A stretch of DNA of 64,000 bases from Pseudoduganella violaceinigra DSM 15887 (GTDB lineage: Bacteria; Pseudomonadota; Gammaproteobacteria; Burkholderiales; Burkholderiaceae_D), in contig NZ_AUDI01000019.1 of the NCBI RefSeq assembly GCF_000425385.1, positions 62,001 through 126,000 on the forward strand. The letters are read 5' to 3'. Of the stretch, positions 40,136-49,746 are shown in pieces. The notes under the pieces were generated by a model. That model was not told where the DNA came from. It ran no database searches and saw nothing but the letters and a program-made list of their open reading frames with translations. Both the position numbers and the translations under genes were made by a program. The stretch's first letter is position 1. Each line of letters opens with the position of its first letter.

Positions 40136-41830
40136 TCAGTTCAACCTGTCGGTGAGGTCGACCACGCGCGATACTTCGTCCAGCGTGGTCAGTCCCTCCA
40201 GCACCCGCCGCATGCCGTCGTCGACCAGCGTACGGAAGCCGGCGGCACGGGCCGCATTGCGCAGTTCGCGGGCCGGCGCCCGGCGCGCGACCATTTCGTC
40301 GAATTCGGCATTCATGCGCAGCAGCTCCATGATGGCCATGCGGCCCTTGTAGCCCTGGTGGAGGCAGCGGTCGCAGGCACCGGCGCGGTAGATGGTGGGG
40401 GCTGGATCCTGGTCGCCCAGGCCGAGCAGGCGCCGCTCCAGTTCGTCCGCCAGGGCGGGCTGGCGGCAATGCGGGCAAACCTTGCGCACCAGGCGCTGGG
40501 CCACAATGCCGATGATGTTCCCAGCCAGGACGTCGGCCACCACGCCCAGATCGAGCAGGCGTGGAATGGCGCCGGCGGCAGAATTGGTGTGGAGCGTGGA
40601 ATACACCTGGTGGCCGGTCATCGCCGCCGCCAAGGCCATGTCGGCGGTTTCCTTGTCGCGGATCTCGCCCACCAGGATCACGTCCGGATCCTGCCGCATC
40701 ATGGAGCGGATGCCATCGGCGAAATCGAGTTTGGCCGATTCGTTGACGGACGTCTGGCGGATCTGGTGCATCGGGTATTCCACCGGATCTTCCATCGTCA
40801 TGATGTTGATGGTTTCGGTGTTGATGTGGTTCAGGATGGAATACAGGGTGGTGGTCTTGCCGCTGCCTGTGGGCCCGGTGACCAGTATCAGCCCGTCGGG
40901 GCGGGCGATCATCAGCTTCAAGACGTCAAGCTCATGTTCGGCCAGCCCGAGCTGATCGAGCGGAACGATGCCTTTCAGCCGGTCCAGCACGCGCAGCACG
41001 ACGTTTTCGCCGTGCGTGGTGGGCTGGGTGCTGGCGCGGAAATCGATCTGGCGCCCGGAGAACTGGATCGAGATGCGCCCATCCTGCGGCGCGCGCGTCT
41101 CGGCGATATTCATCTGGCTGATGACCTTCAGCCGCACCACCATGGCCGGCCAATAGGAGCGGTGCAGACTTCTTATTTGGCGCAGGATGCCGTCGATGCG
41201 GTAGCGGATGCGCAGGAAGCCTTGCTCCGGTTCGAAATGGATGTCGGACGCGCCGTTTTGCACCGCATCGGCCAGCAATGCATCGATCAGGCGCACCATG
41301 GGCTGGCTGTATTCGTCCGAAGCGGCGTCCAGCGCCACCTCGCCCGTTTCAATTTCATGCAGGATGCCGTCAATCGACAGCTCGAACCCGTAGTAATGGT
41401 CGATGGCGTGGGCGATATCGGAATCGTTGACCAGCAGCGGCAGCAAGGTGATGCCTTTGACCAGCATGGCGCTGATCTGGTCCAGCGCGACGATGTTCGT
41501 GGTGTCGGACATCGCCAGCACCAATTCGTCGGTCGCGCGCTCGTACACGATGGGGAAGACGCGATAGCGCTTGGCGACGTCCTTGGGAATCAGTTTGAGC
41601 GCAAGCGCATCGACCACCAGGCTTTTCAAGTCGGCCGAGCGTGTGTTGAGTTTTTCGCTCAGCGCCTCCCGCATGGTTGCCTCGGTGACGAAGCCGAGGG
41701 CAATCAGCAATCTGCCCAAAGGCTCGTTGCTGCGCTTTTGCTCGGTCAGCGCGATCCTGAGCTGGTCCTGGCTAATGACGCCTTTCTGGATCAGCAGTTT
41801 GCCGAGCAGGATTTTCTGGGTGTCGGCCAT
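40136..41830 (-). CDS. GspE/MshE-type assembly ATPase, system A
   Basis: 564 residues. An N-terminal MshEN-type domain (LGKLLIQKGVISQDQLRIALTEQKRS...) of the kind that can bind c-di-GMP is followed by the N2 domain and the RecA-like motor. The motor has Walker A GPTGSGKTTT, Asp box MTMEDPVEY, Walker B DPDVILVGEIRD, a His box MTGHQVYSTLHTN and a tetracysteine zinc site (CPHC...CDRC). It polymerises pilins from the platform. PilT-like retraction features are not evident. It starts six bases after the TPR protein gene. Possible control by c-di-GMP is an inference from the family. Confidence 0.94.
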   Translation of the reverse strand: MADTQKILLGKLLIQKGVISQDQLRIALTEQKRSNEPLGRLLIALGFVTEATMREALSEKLNTRSADLKSLVVDALALKLIPKDVAKRYRVFPIVYERATDELVLAMSDTTNIVALDQISAMLVKGITLLPLLVNDSDIAHAIDHYYGFELSIDGILHEIETGEVALDAASDEYSQPMVRLIDALLADAVQNGASDIHFEPEQGFLRIRYRIDGILRQIRSLHRSYWPAMVVRLKVISQMNIAETRAPQDGRISIQFSGRQIDFRASTQPTTHGENVVLRVLDRLKGIVPLDQLGLAEHELDVLKLMIARPDGLILVTGPTGSGKTTTLYSILNHINTETINIMTMEDPVEYPMHQIRQTSVNESAKLDFADGIRSMMRQDPDVILVGEIRDKETADMALAAAMTGHQVYSTLHTNSAAGAIPRLLDLGVVADVLAGNIIGIVAQRLVRKVCPHCRQPALADELERRLLGLGDQDPAPTIYRAGACDRCLHQGYKGRMAIMELLRMNAEFDEMVARRAPARELRNAARAAGFRTLVDDGMRRVLEGLTTLDEVSRVVDLTDRLN

Positions 41831-41836
41831 GATGCG

Positions 41837-43369
41837 TTACCGGGGCGGCGCTTCGAGGACTTGCAGTCGCCTGTGGACGGCATCGATGCTGAAGGCCGGC
41901 GGGGTGGATTGCGCCAGCTCCAGCGCACGCCGGTAATAGGTTCGTGCCAGGCGCGGCTGGTTCATGTGGTCCAGCCCGACCCCGAGATTGAAGGCGTAAT
42001 CCGCGTTGTCCGGCATGGCATTGACGGCGCGAAAATAGCTTTGCTGGGCTTCCGGCCAGCGTCCCTGGCGCGCAAACAGGTTACCCAGGGCGAATTGCAC
42101 GGGACCCGATTCGGGATGCTGCCGCGCCAGGCCACGCAGCCTGGTTTCGCTGGTCTGCAGGTCGCCGGGATGGAGTTCCGACAGCCCGGCCAGGGCATCC
42201 GGATCGTTGGGATCGAGCTCCAGCAAGCGCAAGTAGTTGCCGGACGCTTGCCTGCCATCGTGTTCGCGCAGCGCCACAGCGGCGGAACCGAGCAAGGCAT
42301 CGCGGCTGTTCGGGTCTTCCAACAGGGCCCGGTCGTATTGCTGGCGAGCGGTTGCCAGGTCGCCCGACTTGAGCGCGGCATAGCCGTTCTGCACCGACGG
42401 AGCAATTTGTGCGGCTGCTCCGCCATGCACGAAGCGTACGTCGCCGCTTTCGCCGACAGCCGTTCGCAGCGGGCCAGTATCGTTCGAATGCATGCCCCCG
42501 GCGTTTGCAGCCGCGGCGCGGGTCGTGGGTTTGACAGGCTCAGCACCGGGCGGTCGGTGAATTTCTACAGGCGGAGCAGCTTCGCCCTGGACGCGGCTGG
42601 CCGGCGTGGATGCCGGCCCCGTCTCAGCGCGCAGGTTACGCGCCGCGCGTTCCGCGGCATCGCGCATGGCTTCGGCGCGGATCGCCGGGTCGGCAATGGC
42701 CGCCAGTTGTTCCGGCGAGGGAATTGTGACCTCCGCGCTGGGGCGCGTTGCCGGGGCGGGGGCCGCTGCCGCTGGTGCGGCGACCGCAACAGGGGCCGCA
42801 ACGGGCGGCGCTTCGGCCACTCCCTGGAGGTCCGGCGGCGGGGCAGACGGCGTCACCGGGATGGCGGCCGCTTGCTGGGCAGTGGCCGGTGCCATTGCGG
42901 GGGCTCCCGCTGCTGGCATCGGTACCATGGGCAGCCGCGCGCCCGGCCCCGGCCCCGACACCGCGCGCCAATAGATAATCGCGAAGACCGCCAGCAGGAC
43001 GACCAGCGCCCCGGCCAAAATTGGCAGCCTGCGTTGCGCTGTAACGTCAGGGCGGGCTTCAGGCTTGCGCGCGGCCGTCTCCTGCGGGCGCGCAGGCGCG
43101 GGTGTCTGTTGCGACGGGGACGGACGCAGCGGCTCATGGCGCGCCTGCGGCGGGACCGGATCGTGCACAGCCTCCTGTGCGGCGACCACGGGCGGATCGG
43201 CGTCCAGTGGTTCGAGCCGCCAGGCATTCGGCTCGTCCCCAAACGCGGGGCCGCCTTCCACCGGCGGCGATGGCAGGGATTCGGCGCCGACCTCGGCCGA
43301 CTCCCGTTCCTCGTCCCGTCCGTGCCGGGCGCGTTCGGCCTTGCGCAGTGCCTGCATGAGCAAGCTCAT
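41837..43369 (-). CDS. TPR protein with GspB/MshN-like N-terminus, system A
   Basis: 510 residues. It begins MSLLMQALRKAERARHG, the amphipathic start of GspB/PulB and MshN-type proteins. One membrane helix follows (LPILAGALVVLLAVFAIIYWRAV, about 135-158), then a long Pro/Ala-rich periplasmic spacer and several TPR units in the C-terminal 200 residues (ALKSGDLATARQQYDRALLEDPNSRDALLG; NLFARQGRWPEAQQSYFRAVNAMPDNADYA). It likely couples the ExeA-type ATPase to secretin assembly. The start overlaps the secretin gene by 4 bp. Counterpart in system B: 60,591-61,694. Confidence 0.82.
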   Translation of the reverse strand: MSLLMQALRKAERARHGRDEERESAEVGAESLPSPPVEGGPAFGDEPNAWRLEPLDADPPVVAAQEAVHDPVPPQARHEPLRPSPSQQTPAPARPQETAARKPEARPDVTAQRRLPILAGALVVLLAVFAIIYWRAVSGPGPGARLPMVPMPAAGAPAMAPATAQQAAAIPVTPSAPPPDLQGVAEAPPVAAPVAVAAPAAAAPAPATRPSAEVTIPSPEQLAAIADPAIRAEAMRDAAERAARNLRAETGPASTPASRVQGEAAPPVEIHRPPGAEPVKPTTRAAAANAGGMHSNDTGPLRTAVGESGDVRFVHGGAAAQIAPSVQNGYAALKSGDLATARQQYDRALLEDPNSRDALLGSAAVALREHDGRQASGNYLRLLELDPNDPDALAGLSELHPGDLQTSETRLRGLARQHPESGPVQFALGNLFARQGRWPEAQQSYFRAVNAMPDNADYAFNLGVGLDHMNQPRLARTYYRRALELAQSTPPAFSIDAVHRRLQVLEAPPR

Positions 43370-45177
43370 AGTCCCTCCGCAGGCCGTGCAGGCAAAAGAT
43401 TGCGGTAGTCGCGGTAATCTCCCGCCAGGCTGGCGTCTTTGACCACCACCGGGCGCAGGAAGATCACCAGCTCCGTCTTGCTGGCCGCTTCATTCCGGTA
43501 GGAGAACAGGTTGCCGACCACCGGCATTGAGCCCAGGAGCGGGATACTGTCCTTCTTGTTGTCGACCGAATCCTGCATCAAGCCGCCCATGACCGCCACC
43601 TGGCCGCTTTGGACCTTGAGGATGGATTCCAGCTCGCGGGCCTGGATCACGGGCACCCGGCTGATCACGTTCTGCTTACGCAATTCCGGATTCGGGTCTT
43701 GGACGTAATCGACAATCCGCGTAATGGTTGGCCGCACATTCAGCGTCACCTCGTCGTCGGCGGAAATCTGCGGCGTCACGCTCATGACGAAACCCACGGG
43801 CACCGTTTCGACCTTGGACTCGTAGGTCGCCGGCGTGGCGATGGTGCCGGTCGAGGTCAGTACCGCAGGCGTGACCTTGAGGGTGAAGAAGATGCTGTTA
43901 TCCACGACCTTGAGCAAGGCGGTCTGGTTATTCAACACGCTGATTTTCGGGCTGCTCAAAACCTTCACCTTGCCGAACGATTCCAGCAGCTGGATGGTGG
44001 CGCTGATATTGCCGAAGCGGGTAGTGGGATTGGCGTAATCGAAAATGAAGAAGCCCGCGGAGCTGTTCGGCACCACGCCCGACGACAGCGGTGTCGTCCC
44101 CACCTGGCCTTGCCCCAGCTTGCCGTTGCCATTGATGCGCGACCAGTTGATGCCTTGCTGGTACTGGTCGCTCAGCTTGACTTCGATGATGGTGGCCTCG
44201 ATCAGGACCTGCCGCTTGGCGGTCGACAGGATGATGTCGAGGAACTCCTGCACCTTCTCGTGCTGCCGGCTGGTGGCCCGCACCGACAGCAGGCCTCCTT
44301 CGGGATTGGCGATGACGGAGGCGGCGTTGCGCGCCTGGCCCGTTGCGCCGGGGCTGAATGCGGAAGCGGCGTTGCCTGCAGCCGGTGCGCGCGCCTGCGC
44401 CGCTGCGGCCTGTGCGCCCGGATAGCTCGATTCGGCCGGCGCGGCGGCTGTCTGCGCCTGCTGCAGCATGGCGCTGGCCTGTTCCCGCATCTGCGCCAGC
44501 GGGTCCGTGAGCGGATCGTTCAGGGTGGTGGGCCGCAGCATGTCGCGCACATTCTTCTCAAGGCTATACCAGAAGTTATTGTCGGAACGGTTGGCGACCG
44601 AAGTGGTCGAATTGTTGTTGCCGCCACTGACCAGCGAGGCGCTGGCAACCGGCATCGGATTCGACGGCGTGCCGCCGCCGGCCGCCGAGCCGCCCGTGGT
44701 CGAAATTTGGGTCGCAATACTCACGCTGCTGTTGGTGCTGCGCGCCATATTGACGTAATCGATCTTGTAGTGGTTCCAGTAAGGCAGGTCCGGCAGCACC
44801 ACCAGGTTTTTCCCTTGCAGCTCGTAGCGCATGTCGACCTGTTTGCCTATTCTTGCAAGCAACTGCGGCAAGGTCTGGTCCAGCGCGTTCAGGGTCACGA
44901 TGCCATCAATGGCGGGATGGACATCCACGTTCAAGCCGGCATCGCGCGCCAGCGCGAACAGAACGGACTGTACCGGTACGCGATGCACGGACACGCTGTA
45001 GGTTTCTTCGCGCGCGGCAGGGCGCGGCGGAGCGAGGGCGGTACTTTGCTGCACCGGTTCCGGAATGGCGCCGGGAACCGGTTCGGCTTCAGCCACATGG
45101 GCAGTCGACTGCGGAAGCCTCGGCGCAGCACAGGCCGCAAGCAGGACGCATAACAGGGAAGCCGCAAGGTTCTTCAT
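43366..45177 (-). CDS. MshL-like secretin lipoprotein, system A
   Basis: 603 residues from the ATG at 45,177. A lipobox signal peptide (LLCVLLAACAAP) is followed by an STN-like domain (VPVQSVLFALARDAGLNVDVHPAIDG), a variable Ala/Gln-rich insert and the secretin core: VRATSRQHEKVQEFLD, VLSSPKISVLNNQTALLKV, VPVGFVMSVTPQISADDEVTL, and VMGGLMQDSVDNKKDSIPLLGSMPVVGNLF near the end. It forms the outer-membrane channel for the system A filament. Overlaps the ATPase gene upstream and the TPR gene downstream by 4 bp each. Confidence 0.93.
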   Translation of the reverse strand: MKNLAASLLCVLLAACAAPRLPQSTAHVAEAEPVPGAIPEPVQQSTALAPPRPAAREETYSVSVHRVPVQSVLFALARDAGLNVDVHPAIDGIVTLNALDQTLPQLLARIGKQVDMRYELQGKNLVVLPDLPYWNHYKIDYVNMARSTNSSVSIATQISTTGGSAAGGGTPSNPMPVASASLVSGGNNNSTTSVANRSDNNFWYSLEKNVRDMLRPTTLNDPLTDPLAQMREQASAMLQQAQTAAAPAESSYPGAQAAAAQARAPAAGNAASAFSPGATGQARNAASVIANPEGGLLSVRATSRQHEKVQEFLDIILSTAKRQVLIEATIIEVKLSDQYQQGINWSRINGNGKLGQGQVGTTPLSSGVVPNSSAGFFIFDYANPTTRFGNISATIQLLESFGKVKVLSSPKISVLNNQTALLKVVDNSIFFTLKVTPAVLTSTGTIATPATYESKVETVPVGFVMSVTPQISADDEVTLNVRPTITRIVDYVQDPNPELRKQNVISRVPVIQARELESILKVQSGQVAVMGGLMQDSVDNKKDSIPLLGSMPVVGNLFSYRNEAASKTELVIFLRPVVVKDASLAGDYRDYRNLLPARPAEGL

Positions 45178-46058
45178 GCCGATCGCCGCCTGAAGCAAGT
45201 TGCCAGGAATTTATCGAAAACGATCATACTGCGATTGCCACGCACCGCCGCGCACGAATAGCGGCTGTCTTCAATCGCCTGGCGCACGTGATACGAATTT
45301 ACGAAAGGCAAATCCTCGGCGAAGGCCGCCATCAGCGATTTGTCGGCCAGCACGTTGATGCGCCGGACAATGCCCTGCGAGCCGCGCGCAATCAGCTTGA
45401 CGGCGCCGCGACTGAACAGTTCCGGTCCCTGGTAGCCGGCGGCGCGCAGCCGGTGCGAAAGAAAGTAGGGAATCTGCTCGCGGGGCATGGGCGGCACCTT
45501 GAAGCTGTGCGTGATGCGCTCGCGTAGCTGGCGCATGCGCGGCAGGGAAAGATGCTCATCAAGCTCGGGCTGGCCGAACAGTACGATCTGCAGCAGCTTG
45601 CTGCGCTCGGTTTCCAGGTTGGTCAGCAGGCGCAAGGCTTCGAGCGTGTCGAGCGGCATTGCCTGGGCTTCTTCAACCAGCAGGACGACGCGCTGCTTTG
45701 CCGCGTGGCGGGCGATCAGGTCGGCATGCAAGGCGCGCAGGACTTCGTCGGCGCGGCGTCCGCCGGTATCGAGCCCGAGTTCGGCTGCAATGGCGTGCAG
45801 GACTTCGTGCGGGCCCAGCGTCGGGTTGACGAGGTAGAGCACCTCCACGCCGCGCGGCAGGCGCGACTCCAGCATGCGGCACAGCATGGTCTTGCCGCTG
45901 CCAACCTCGCCGGTCACCTTGACGATGCCTTCGCCCTGGGTGACAGCGTAGAGCAGGGCGGAGAGAATCTCGCCGCGCGTATTCCCGCTATAGAAGAACG
46001 CGGGGTTCGGCGTGATGCCGAAGGGGGCCTCTTGCAGGCCAAAATGTTGCTGGTACAT
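45174..46058 (-). CDS. ExeA/MshM-type AAA ATPase, system A
   Basis: 294 residues from the ATG at 46,058, chosen because MYQQHFGLQEAPFGITPNPAFFY is the exact start of this family. Walker A is GEVGSGKTML and Walker B is VVLLVEEAQAMP, followed by the LRLLTNLETERSKLLQIVLFGQPEL block. It ends without the C-terminal membrane helix seen in the system B homologue. The family helps secretin assembly through the cell wall with a GspB-like partner. First gene of the minus-strand system A operon, divergent from system B mshE. Confidence 0.92.
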   Translation of the reverse strand: MYQQHFGLQEAPFGITPNPAFFYSGNTRGEILSALLYAVTQGEGIVKVTGEVGSGKTMLCRMLESRLPRGVEVLYLVNPTLGPHEVLHAIAAELGLDTGGRRADEVLRALHADLIARHAAKQRVVLLVEEAQAMPLDTLEALRLLTNLETERSKLLQIVLFGQPELDEHLSLPRMRQLRERITHSFKVPPMPREQIPYFLSHRLRAAGYQGPELFSRGAVKLIARGSQGIVRRINVLADKSLMAAFAEDLPFVNSYHVRQAIEDSRYSCAAVRGNRSMIVFDKFLATCFRRRSA

Positions 46059-46238
46059 GGCGGCGTGCAGGCATGATGTCGGGTGGATGGGACCACGCCA
46101 TTGGATCACGTATCGCGGGAATTCGTCGCCCGTCAGCCACGCCCCGGGATCGTGGTGAATCTGGCAACGGGTTTTGCTATGCGTGCACGATTCGTTCGCA
46201 TACAATTCCTACCACCAAGTGAAATCGGGGACGCGGAT
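46059..46238. promoter_or_regulatory. shared divergent promoter region of systems A and B
   Basis: 180 bp separate the first genes of the two systems. Toward system B there is a possible -10 TACAAT (46,201-46,206), but no well-spaced -35 was found. A GGGGA ribosome site lies before the ATG at 46,239. On the other strand no strong promoter stood out. A TGGCA...TTGC sequence (46,163-46,177) looks like a sigma54 promoter but its spacing is off by one. All regulation of system A and of mshE-G-F probably acts here. Confidence 0.45.
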
Positions 46239-47945
46239 ATGACGAGGCCGGAAAAGGTTCGTTTAGGTGAAATCCTGGTGCAGCAAAAGCTGCTGTCGGA
46301 AGAGCAGCTGGGCATGGCGCTGGCGGAGCAGAAACGCAGCGGCCGCAAGCTGGGGCGGGTCTTCGTCGAGCACGGGTTCGTCACTGAAGAGCAGATTTCG
46401 GGCGCCCTGGCGCGCCAGCTCAACATCCCCTATATCAACCTCAAGTTCTATCAGATCAATACCGACCTGGTGCGCCTGTTGCCCGAGACCCAGGCCCGCC
46501 GCTTCCGCGCCCTGGTATTGGAGGACCGCAAGGGTTCCATGCTGATCGGCCTGTCCGACCCGACCGACCTGTTTGCGTATGACGAAATCACCCGCCTGCT
46601 GAAGCAGAAGATCGAGCTGGCCGTGGTCAACGAGACCGAGGTGCTGGCTGCCATCGACCGCATCTACCGCCGCACGGAAGACATCTCGGGCCTGGCGCGC
46701 GAGCTGGAACAGGAGATGGGCGAGGCTTCGGTGGACTTCGGCGCGCTGGCCGCCGCCAGCCCGGGGCTGGAAGAGGCGCCGGTGGTCAAGCTGCTGCAAT
46801 CGCTGTTCGATGATGCGGCCCAGGTGCGCGCTTCGGACATCCATATCGAACCGCAGGAAGCCCGGCTGCAAATCCGCTTCCGCATCGACGGCATGCTGCA
46901 CCTGCAGACGGAAGCCGACATCAAGATCGCCCAGGCGCTTGCCTTGCGGCTGAAGCTGATGTCCGACCTCGATATTTCGGAAAAACGCTTGCCGCAGGAT
47001 GGCCGTTTCGCCGTGCGCGTGAAAAACGCCCGGATCGACGTCCGTATTTCCACCATGCCGACCCAGTACGGCGAATCGATCGTCATGCGCTTGCTGAACC
47101 AGAGCGGAATGACCTTGCGCCTTGACGCGATCGGCATGCCCAAGCTGCTGCTGGACAAATTCCGCGCCGTTGTCGCGCGCCCGAACGGCCTGGTGCTGGT
47201 GACCGGCCCGACCGGGAGCGGCAAGACCACCACCCTGTATTGCGCGCTGGCCGAATTGAATTCGATGGAAAAGAAACTGATCACCGTCGAAGACCCGGTC
47301 GAATACCGCCTGCCTGGCATCAACCAGGTGCAGGTCAACGAAAAGATCGAACTCGATTTCGCCCGCGTGCTGCGTTCCGCCTTGCGCCAGGACCCGGACA
47401 TCGTGCTGGTGGGCGAGATGCGCGACCAGGAAACCGCCCAGATCGGCCTGCGCGCCGCCATGACGGGCCACCTGGTGCTCTCGACCCTGCACACCAACGA
47501 CGCCGCCAGCACGCCTTTGCGCCTGATGGACATGGGCGTGCCGCGTTATATGGTGGGCAGCTCGCTGCAGGCCGTGCTGGCGCAGCGCCTGGTGCGCGTG
47601 ATCTGCGAATCCTGTACTACCCCGTACACCCCGACGCCGAACGAGCATGAGTGGCTTGGCCTTGAGCTGAAGGACAAGGTCGACATGGGCCGCTATTTCC
47701 ACGGCAAGGGCTGCTCGCATTGCAACGGCCTGGGCTATCGCGGGCGAACCGGCGTATACGAATTGCTGGAGATGACGCAGGCGGTGGTGGATGCCGCCAA
47801 CGACGTCGACCCGGCCGTGTTCCTGAAAGCGGCAGCGCAGCAGATGGAGGGGCAGACCTTGCGCCGCCATGCGGTGCAGCTGGTGATCCAGGGCCGGACC
47901 ACCGTGGCGGAAGCCATGCGCATCAGCAGCCAGCTGGAGGATTGA
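46239..47945 (+). CDS. mshE: MSHA assembly ATPase MshE, system B
   Basis: 568 residues from the ATG at 46,239 (MTRPEKVRLGEILVQQKLLSEEQLGMALAEQ), matching the family's start; the open frame upstream is non-coding. The N-terminal MshEN domain, known in Vibrio MshE to bind c-di-GMP through RLGxx...L-rich motifs, is present. The motor has Walker A GPTGSGKTTTLY, Asp box VEDPVEYRL, Walker B DPDIVLVGEMRD, His box MTGHLVLSTLHTND and zinc cysteines (CESC...CSHC). It powers MSHA pilus extension. Followed by mshG after one base. Confidence 0.93.
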   Translation: MTRPEKVRLGEILVQQKLLSEEQLGMALAEQKRSGRKLGRVFVEHGFVTEEQISGALARQLNIPYINLKFYQINTDLVRLLPETQARRFRALVLEDRKGSMLIGLSDPTDLFAYDEITRLLKQKIELAVVNETEVLAAIDRIYRRTEDISGLARELEQEMGEASVDFGALAAASPGLEEAPVVKLLQSLFDDAAQVRASDIHIEPQEARLQIRFRIDGMLHLQTEADIKIAQALALRLKLMSDLDISEKRLPQDGRFAVRVKNARIDVRISTMPTQYGESIVMRLLNQSGMTLRLDAIGMPKLLLDKFRAVVARPNGLVLVTGPTGSGKTTTLYCALAELNSMEKKLITVEDPVEYRLPGINQVQVNEKIELDFARVLRSALRQDPDIVLVGEMRDQETAQIGLRAAMTGHLVLSTLHTNDAASTPLRLMDMGVPRYMVGSSLQAVLAQRLVRVICESCTTPYTPTPNEHEWLGLELKDKVDMGRYFHGKGCSHCNGLGYRGRTGVYELLEMTQAVVDAANDVDPAVFLKAAAQQMEGQTLRRHAVQLVIQGRTTVAEAMRISSQLED

Positions 47946-47946
47946 C

Positions 47947-49176
47947 GTGCCGCTGTTCGCCTACAAAGGCCGCAATGCGCGCGGCGAATTGATGCAAGGG
48001 GTGCTGGAGGCGACCGACAGTGGCGCGGTGGCGGACCAGCTGTTCAGCACCGGTGTGACGCCCATCGAAATCAACGTCACCAAGGCCGTCGCCAAACAGG
48101 GCGAAGACAGCCTGTGGGAACGCCTGACCGAGAAAAAGGTCACGTCCATGGACGTGCAGCTGTTCAGCCGCCAGATGTACACCCTGCTCAAATCGGGCGT
48201 GCCGATCATGCGCGGACTCGCGGGCTTGCAGGAGTCGGCGATCAGCAAATCGTTCGGGCGCGTGATCAAGGACCTGCGCGAGTCGCTCGATTCGGGCCGC
48301 GAGCTCTCGGCTTCGATGCGCCGCCATCCGGATGTATTCTCGGCCTTCTACCTGTCGATGATACGGGTCGGCGAAATGACCGGCCGCCTGGAAGAGGTTT
48401 TCCTGCGCCTGTTCGATCATATGGAGCTCGATCGCGACATGCGCGACCGCGTCAAAACGGCGCTGCGCTATCCGATGTTCGTGATTATCGCGATGGTGAT
48501 TGCGATGATCGTGGTGAACGTCTTTGTGATTCCGGCGTTTGCCAAGGTGTTCGCCAGTTTCAATGCCCAGTTGCCCTTGATGACGCGCATCCTGCTCGGG
48601 ACTTCGAATTTTGTGCAGACTTATTGGGCGCCGCTGCAGGGCGTTACCGTTGCGGCTTTCTTCGGCTTCCGCAGCTGGATCAAAACCGTCGATGGGCGTT
48701 ACGAGTGGGACCGCCTCAAGCTGCGCATCCCGATTGCCGGCAAGATCATCCACAAAGCGACGATGGCGCGTTTTGCGCGCAGTTTCGCGCTGTCGGCGCG
48801 TAGCGGCGTGCCGATTGTGCAGGCGCTGACGGTGGTCTCGCAGACGGTCGATAACGCCTACCTGAGCTCGCGCATCGAACAGATGCGCGATGGGGTGGAG
48901 CGGGGCGAATCCATCCTTCGCACCGCGGTGACGGCGGCGGTGTTCACGCCGGTGGTGCTGCAGATGATCGCGGTGGGCGAGGAATCCGGTTCGCTGGACG
49001 ACCTCATGGAAGAAATCGCCCAGATGTATGAGCGGGAAGTGGACTATGAATTGAAAACGCTCGCCTCGCAGATCGAGCCGATCCTGATTACCTTCCTCGG
49101 CGCGATGGTGCTGGTGCTGGCACTTGGCATCTTCCTGCCGATCTGGGACCTGGGCAAGACAGCGCTGCGGCGATGA
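47947..49176 (+). CDS. mshG: MSHA platform protein MshG, system B
   Basis: 409 residues from a GTG at 47,947. Typical GspF-family double repeat: FSRQMYTLLKSGVPIMRGLAGLQES in the first half and FARSFALSARSGVPIVQALTVVSQT in the second. Membrane segments lie at VIIAMVIAMIVVNVFVIPAFAKVF and near the C-terminus (ILITFLGAMVLVLALGIFLPIWDL). Inner-membrane platform of the MSHA pilus. Overlaps the mshF-like gene by 4 bp. Confidence 0.93.
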   Translation: MPLFAYKGRNARGELMQGVLEATDSGAVADQLFSTGVTPIEINVTKAVAKQGEDSLWERLTEKKVTSMDVQLFSRQMYTLLKSGVPIMRGLAGLQESAISKSFGRVIKDLRESLDSGRELSASMRRHPDVFSAFYLSMIRVGEMTGRLEEVFLRLFDHMELDRDMRDRVKTALRYPMFVIIAMVIAMIVVNVFVIPAFAKVFASFNAQLPLMTRILLGTSNFVQTYWAPLQGVTVAAFFGFRSWIKTVDGRYEWDRLKLRIPIAGKIIHKATMARFARSFALSARSGVPIVQALTVVSQTVDNAYLSSRIEQMRDGVERGESILRTAVTAAVFTPVVLQMIAVGEESGSLDDLMEEIAQMYEREVDYELKTLASQIEPILITFLGAMVLVLALGIFLPIWDLGKTALRR

Positions 49177-49709
49177 ACCACCCAAACCGCAAGTCATCTA
49201 ATGTAGCTTTGCCGCAACAGCGATGGCAGCGTGGCTCGGGGTACTTCGAGTTCGCGGTGGCGGCGATCATTGTTGCTATCCTGGCAGGGGTATTGCTGCA
49301 AAAATTGCAGTTTTACCAGGAAGAGGCGGAGCGCCTTGCAGTACAGCAGGTAGTTACAAGTTTGCGTGCGGCCCTTGCGAGCCGAGCCGCTTCGTTATAT
49401 TTAAGAGGCAAGGACGCGGAAATTGCGTTGCTGCTGAAGCAGAACCCGATGGACTGGCTCGAACGGCGTCCGCCAAACTATGCGGGCGAGTTCAGCGCCC
49501 CGAAACCGGGCGAAATGGCGGAGGGCCAATGGTATTTCGACCGGTCGGCTGAAACCTTGTCATATACGTTAAATACGCGCGAATTTTTTGGAGGAGGCAT
49601 CGCGAGACGCTTGAATTTCAAGGTAAAATTTGTTCGAACCCCTCAAATTCTCACGAATTCCCACGAGGGGCCAGGGCCGGGCGGTGTGGCCTTGGAACAA
49701 ATCGATTAA
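49173..49709 (+). CDS. mshF: MshF-like protein, system B
   Basis: 178 residues, ATG overlapping the mshG stop. A single N-terminal membrane helix (FEFAVAAIIVAILAGVLLQKL) is followed by a pilin-like long helix (QEEAERLAVQQVVTSLRAALASRAASLYLRG) and a small beta domain. It lacks the usual Gly-Phe and Glu5 of processed pilins. Its place between mshG and the pilin gene and the topology fit MshF of the Vibrio msh locus; its function there is poorly known. Sequence similarity was judged by eye only, so the symbol is tentative. Confidence 0.65.
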   Translation: MNHPNRKSSNVALPQQRWQRGSGYFEFAVAAIIVAILAGVLLQKLQFYQEEAERLAVQQVVTSLRAALASRAASLYLRGKDAEIALLLKQNPMDWLERRPPNYAGEFSAPKPGEMAEGQWYFDRSAETLSYTLNTREFFGGGIARRLNFKVKFVRTPQILTNSHEGPGPGGVALEQID

Positions 49710-49746
49710 TAAAAACCGCGACACTCACAGTATCTGGAGAAGCTTA

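Noticed and set aside
40358..43408. 1016-codon open frame on plus strand
   Set aside because: It lies fully antisense to the system A ATPase and TPR genes, which have clear motifs; long antisense frames are usual in high-GC DNA.
46163..46178. Possible sigma54 promoter TGGCA...TTGC before mshE
   Set aside because: The GG-to-GC spacing is 11 instead of the strict 10 bp.
46263..47870. 535-codon frame opposite mshE
   Set aside because: Antisense shadow of a conserved ATPase gene.
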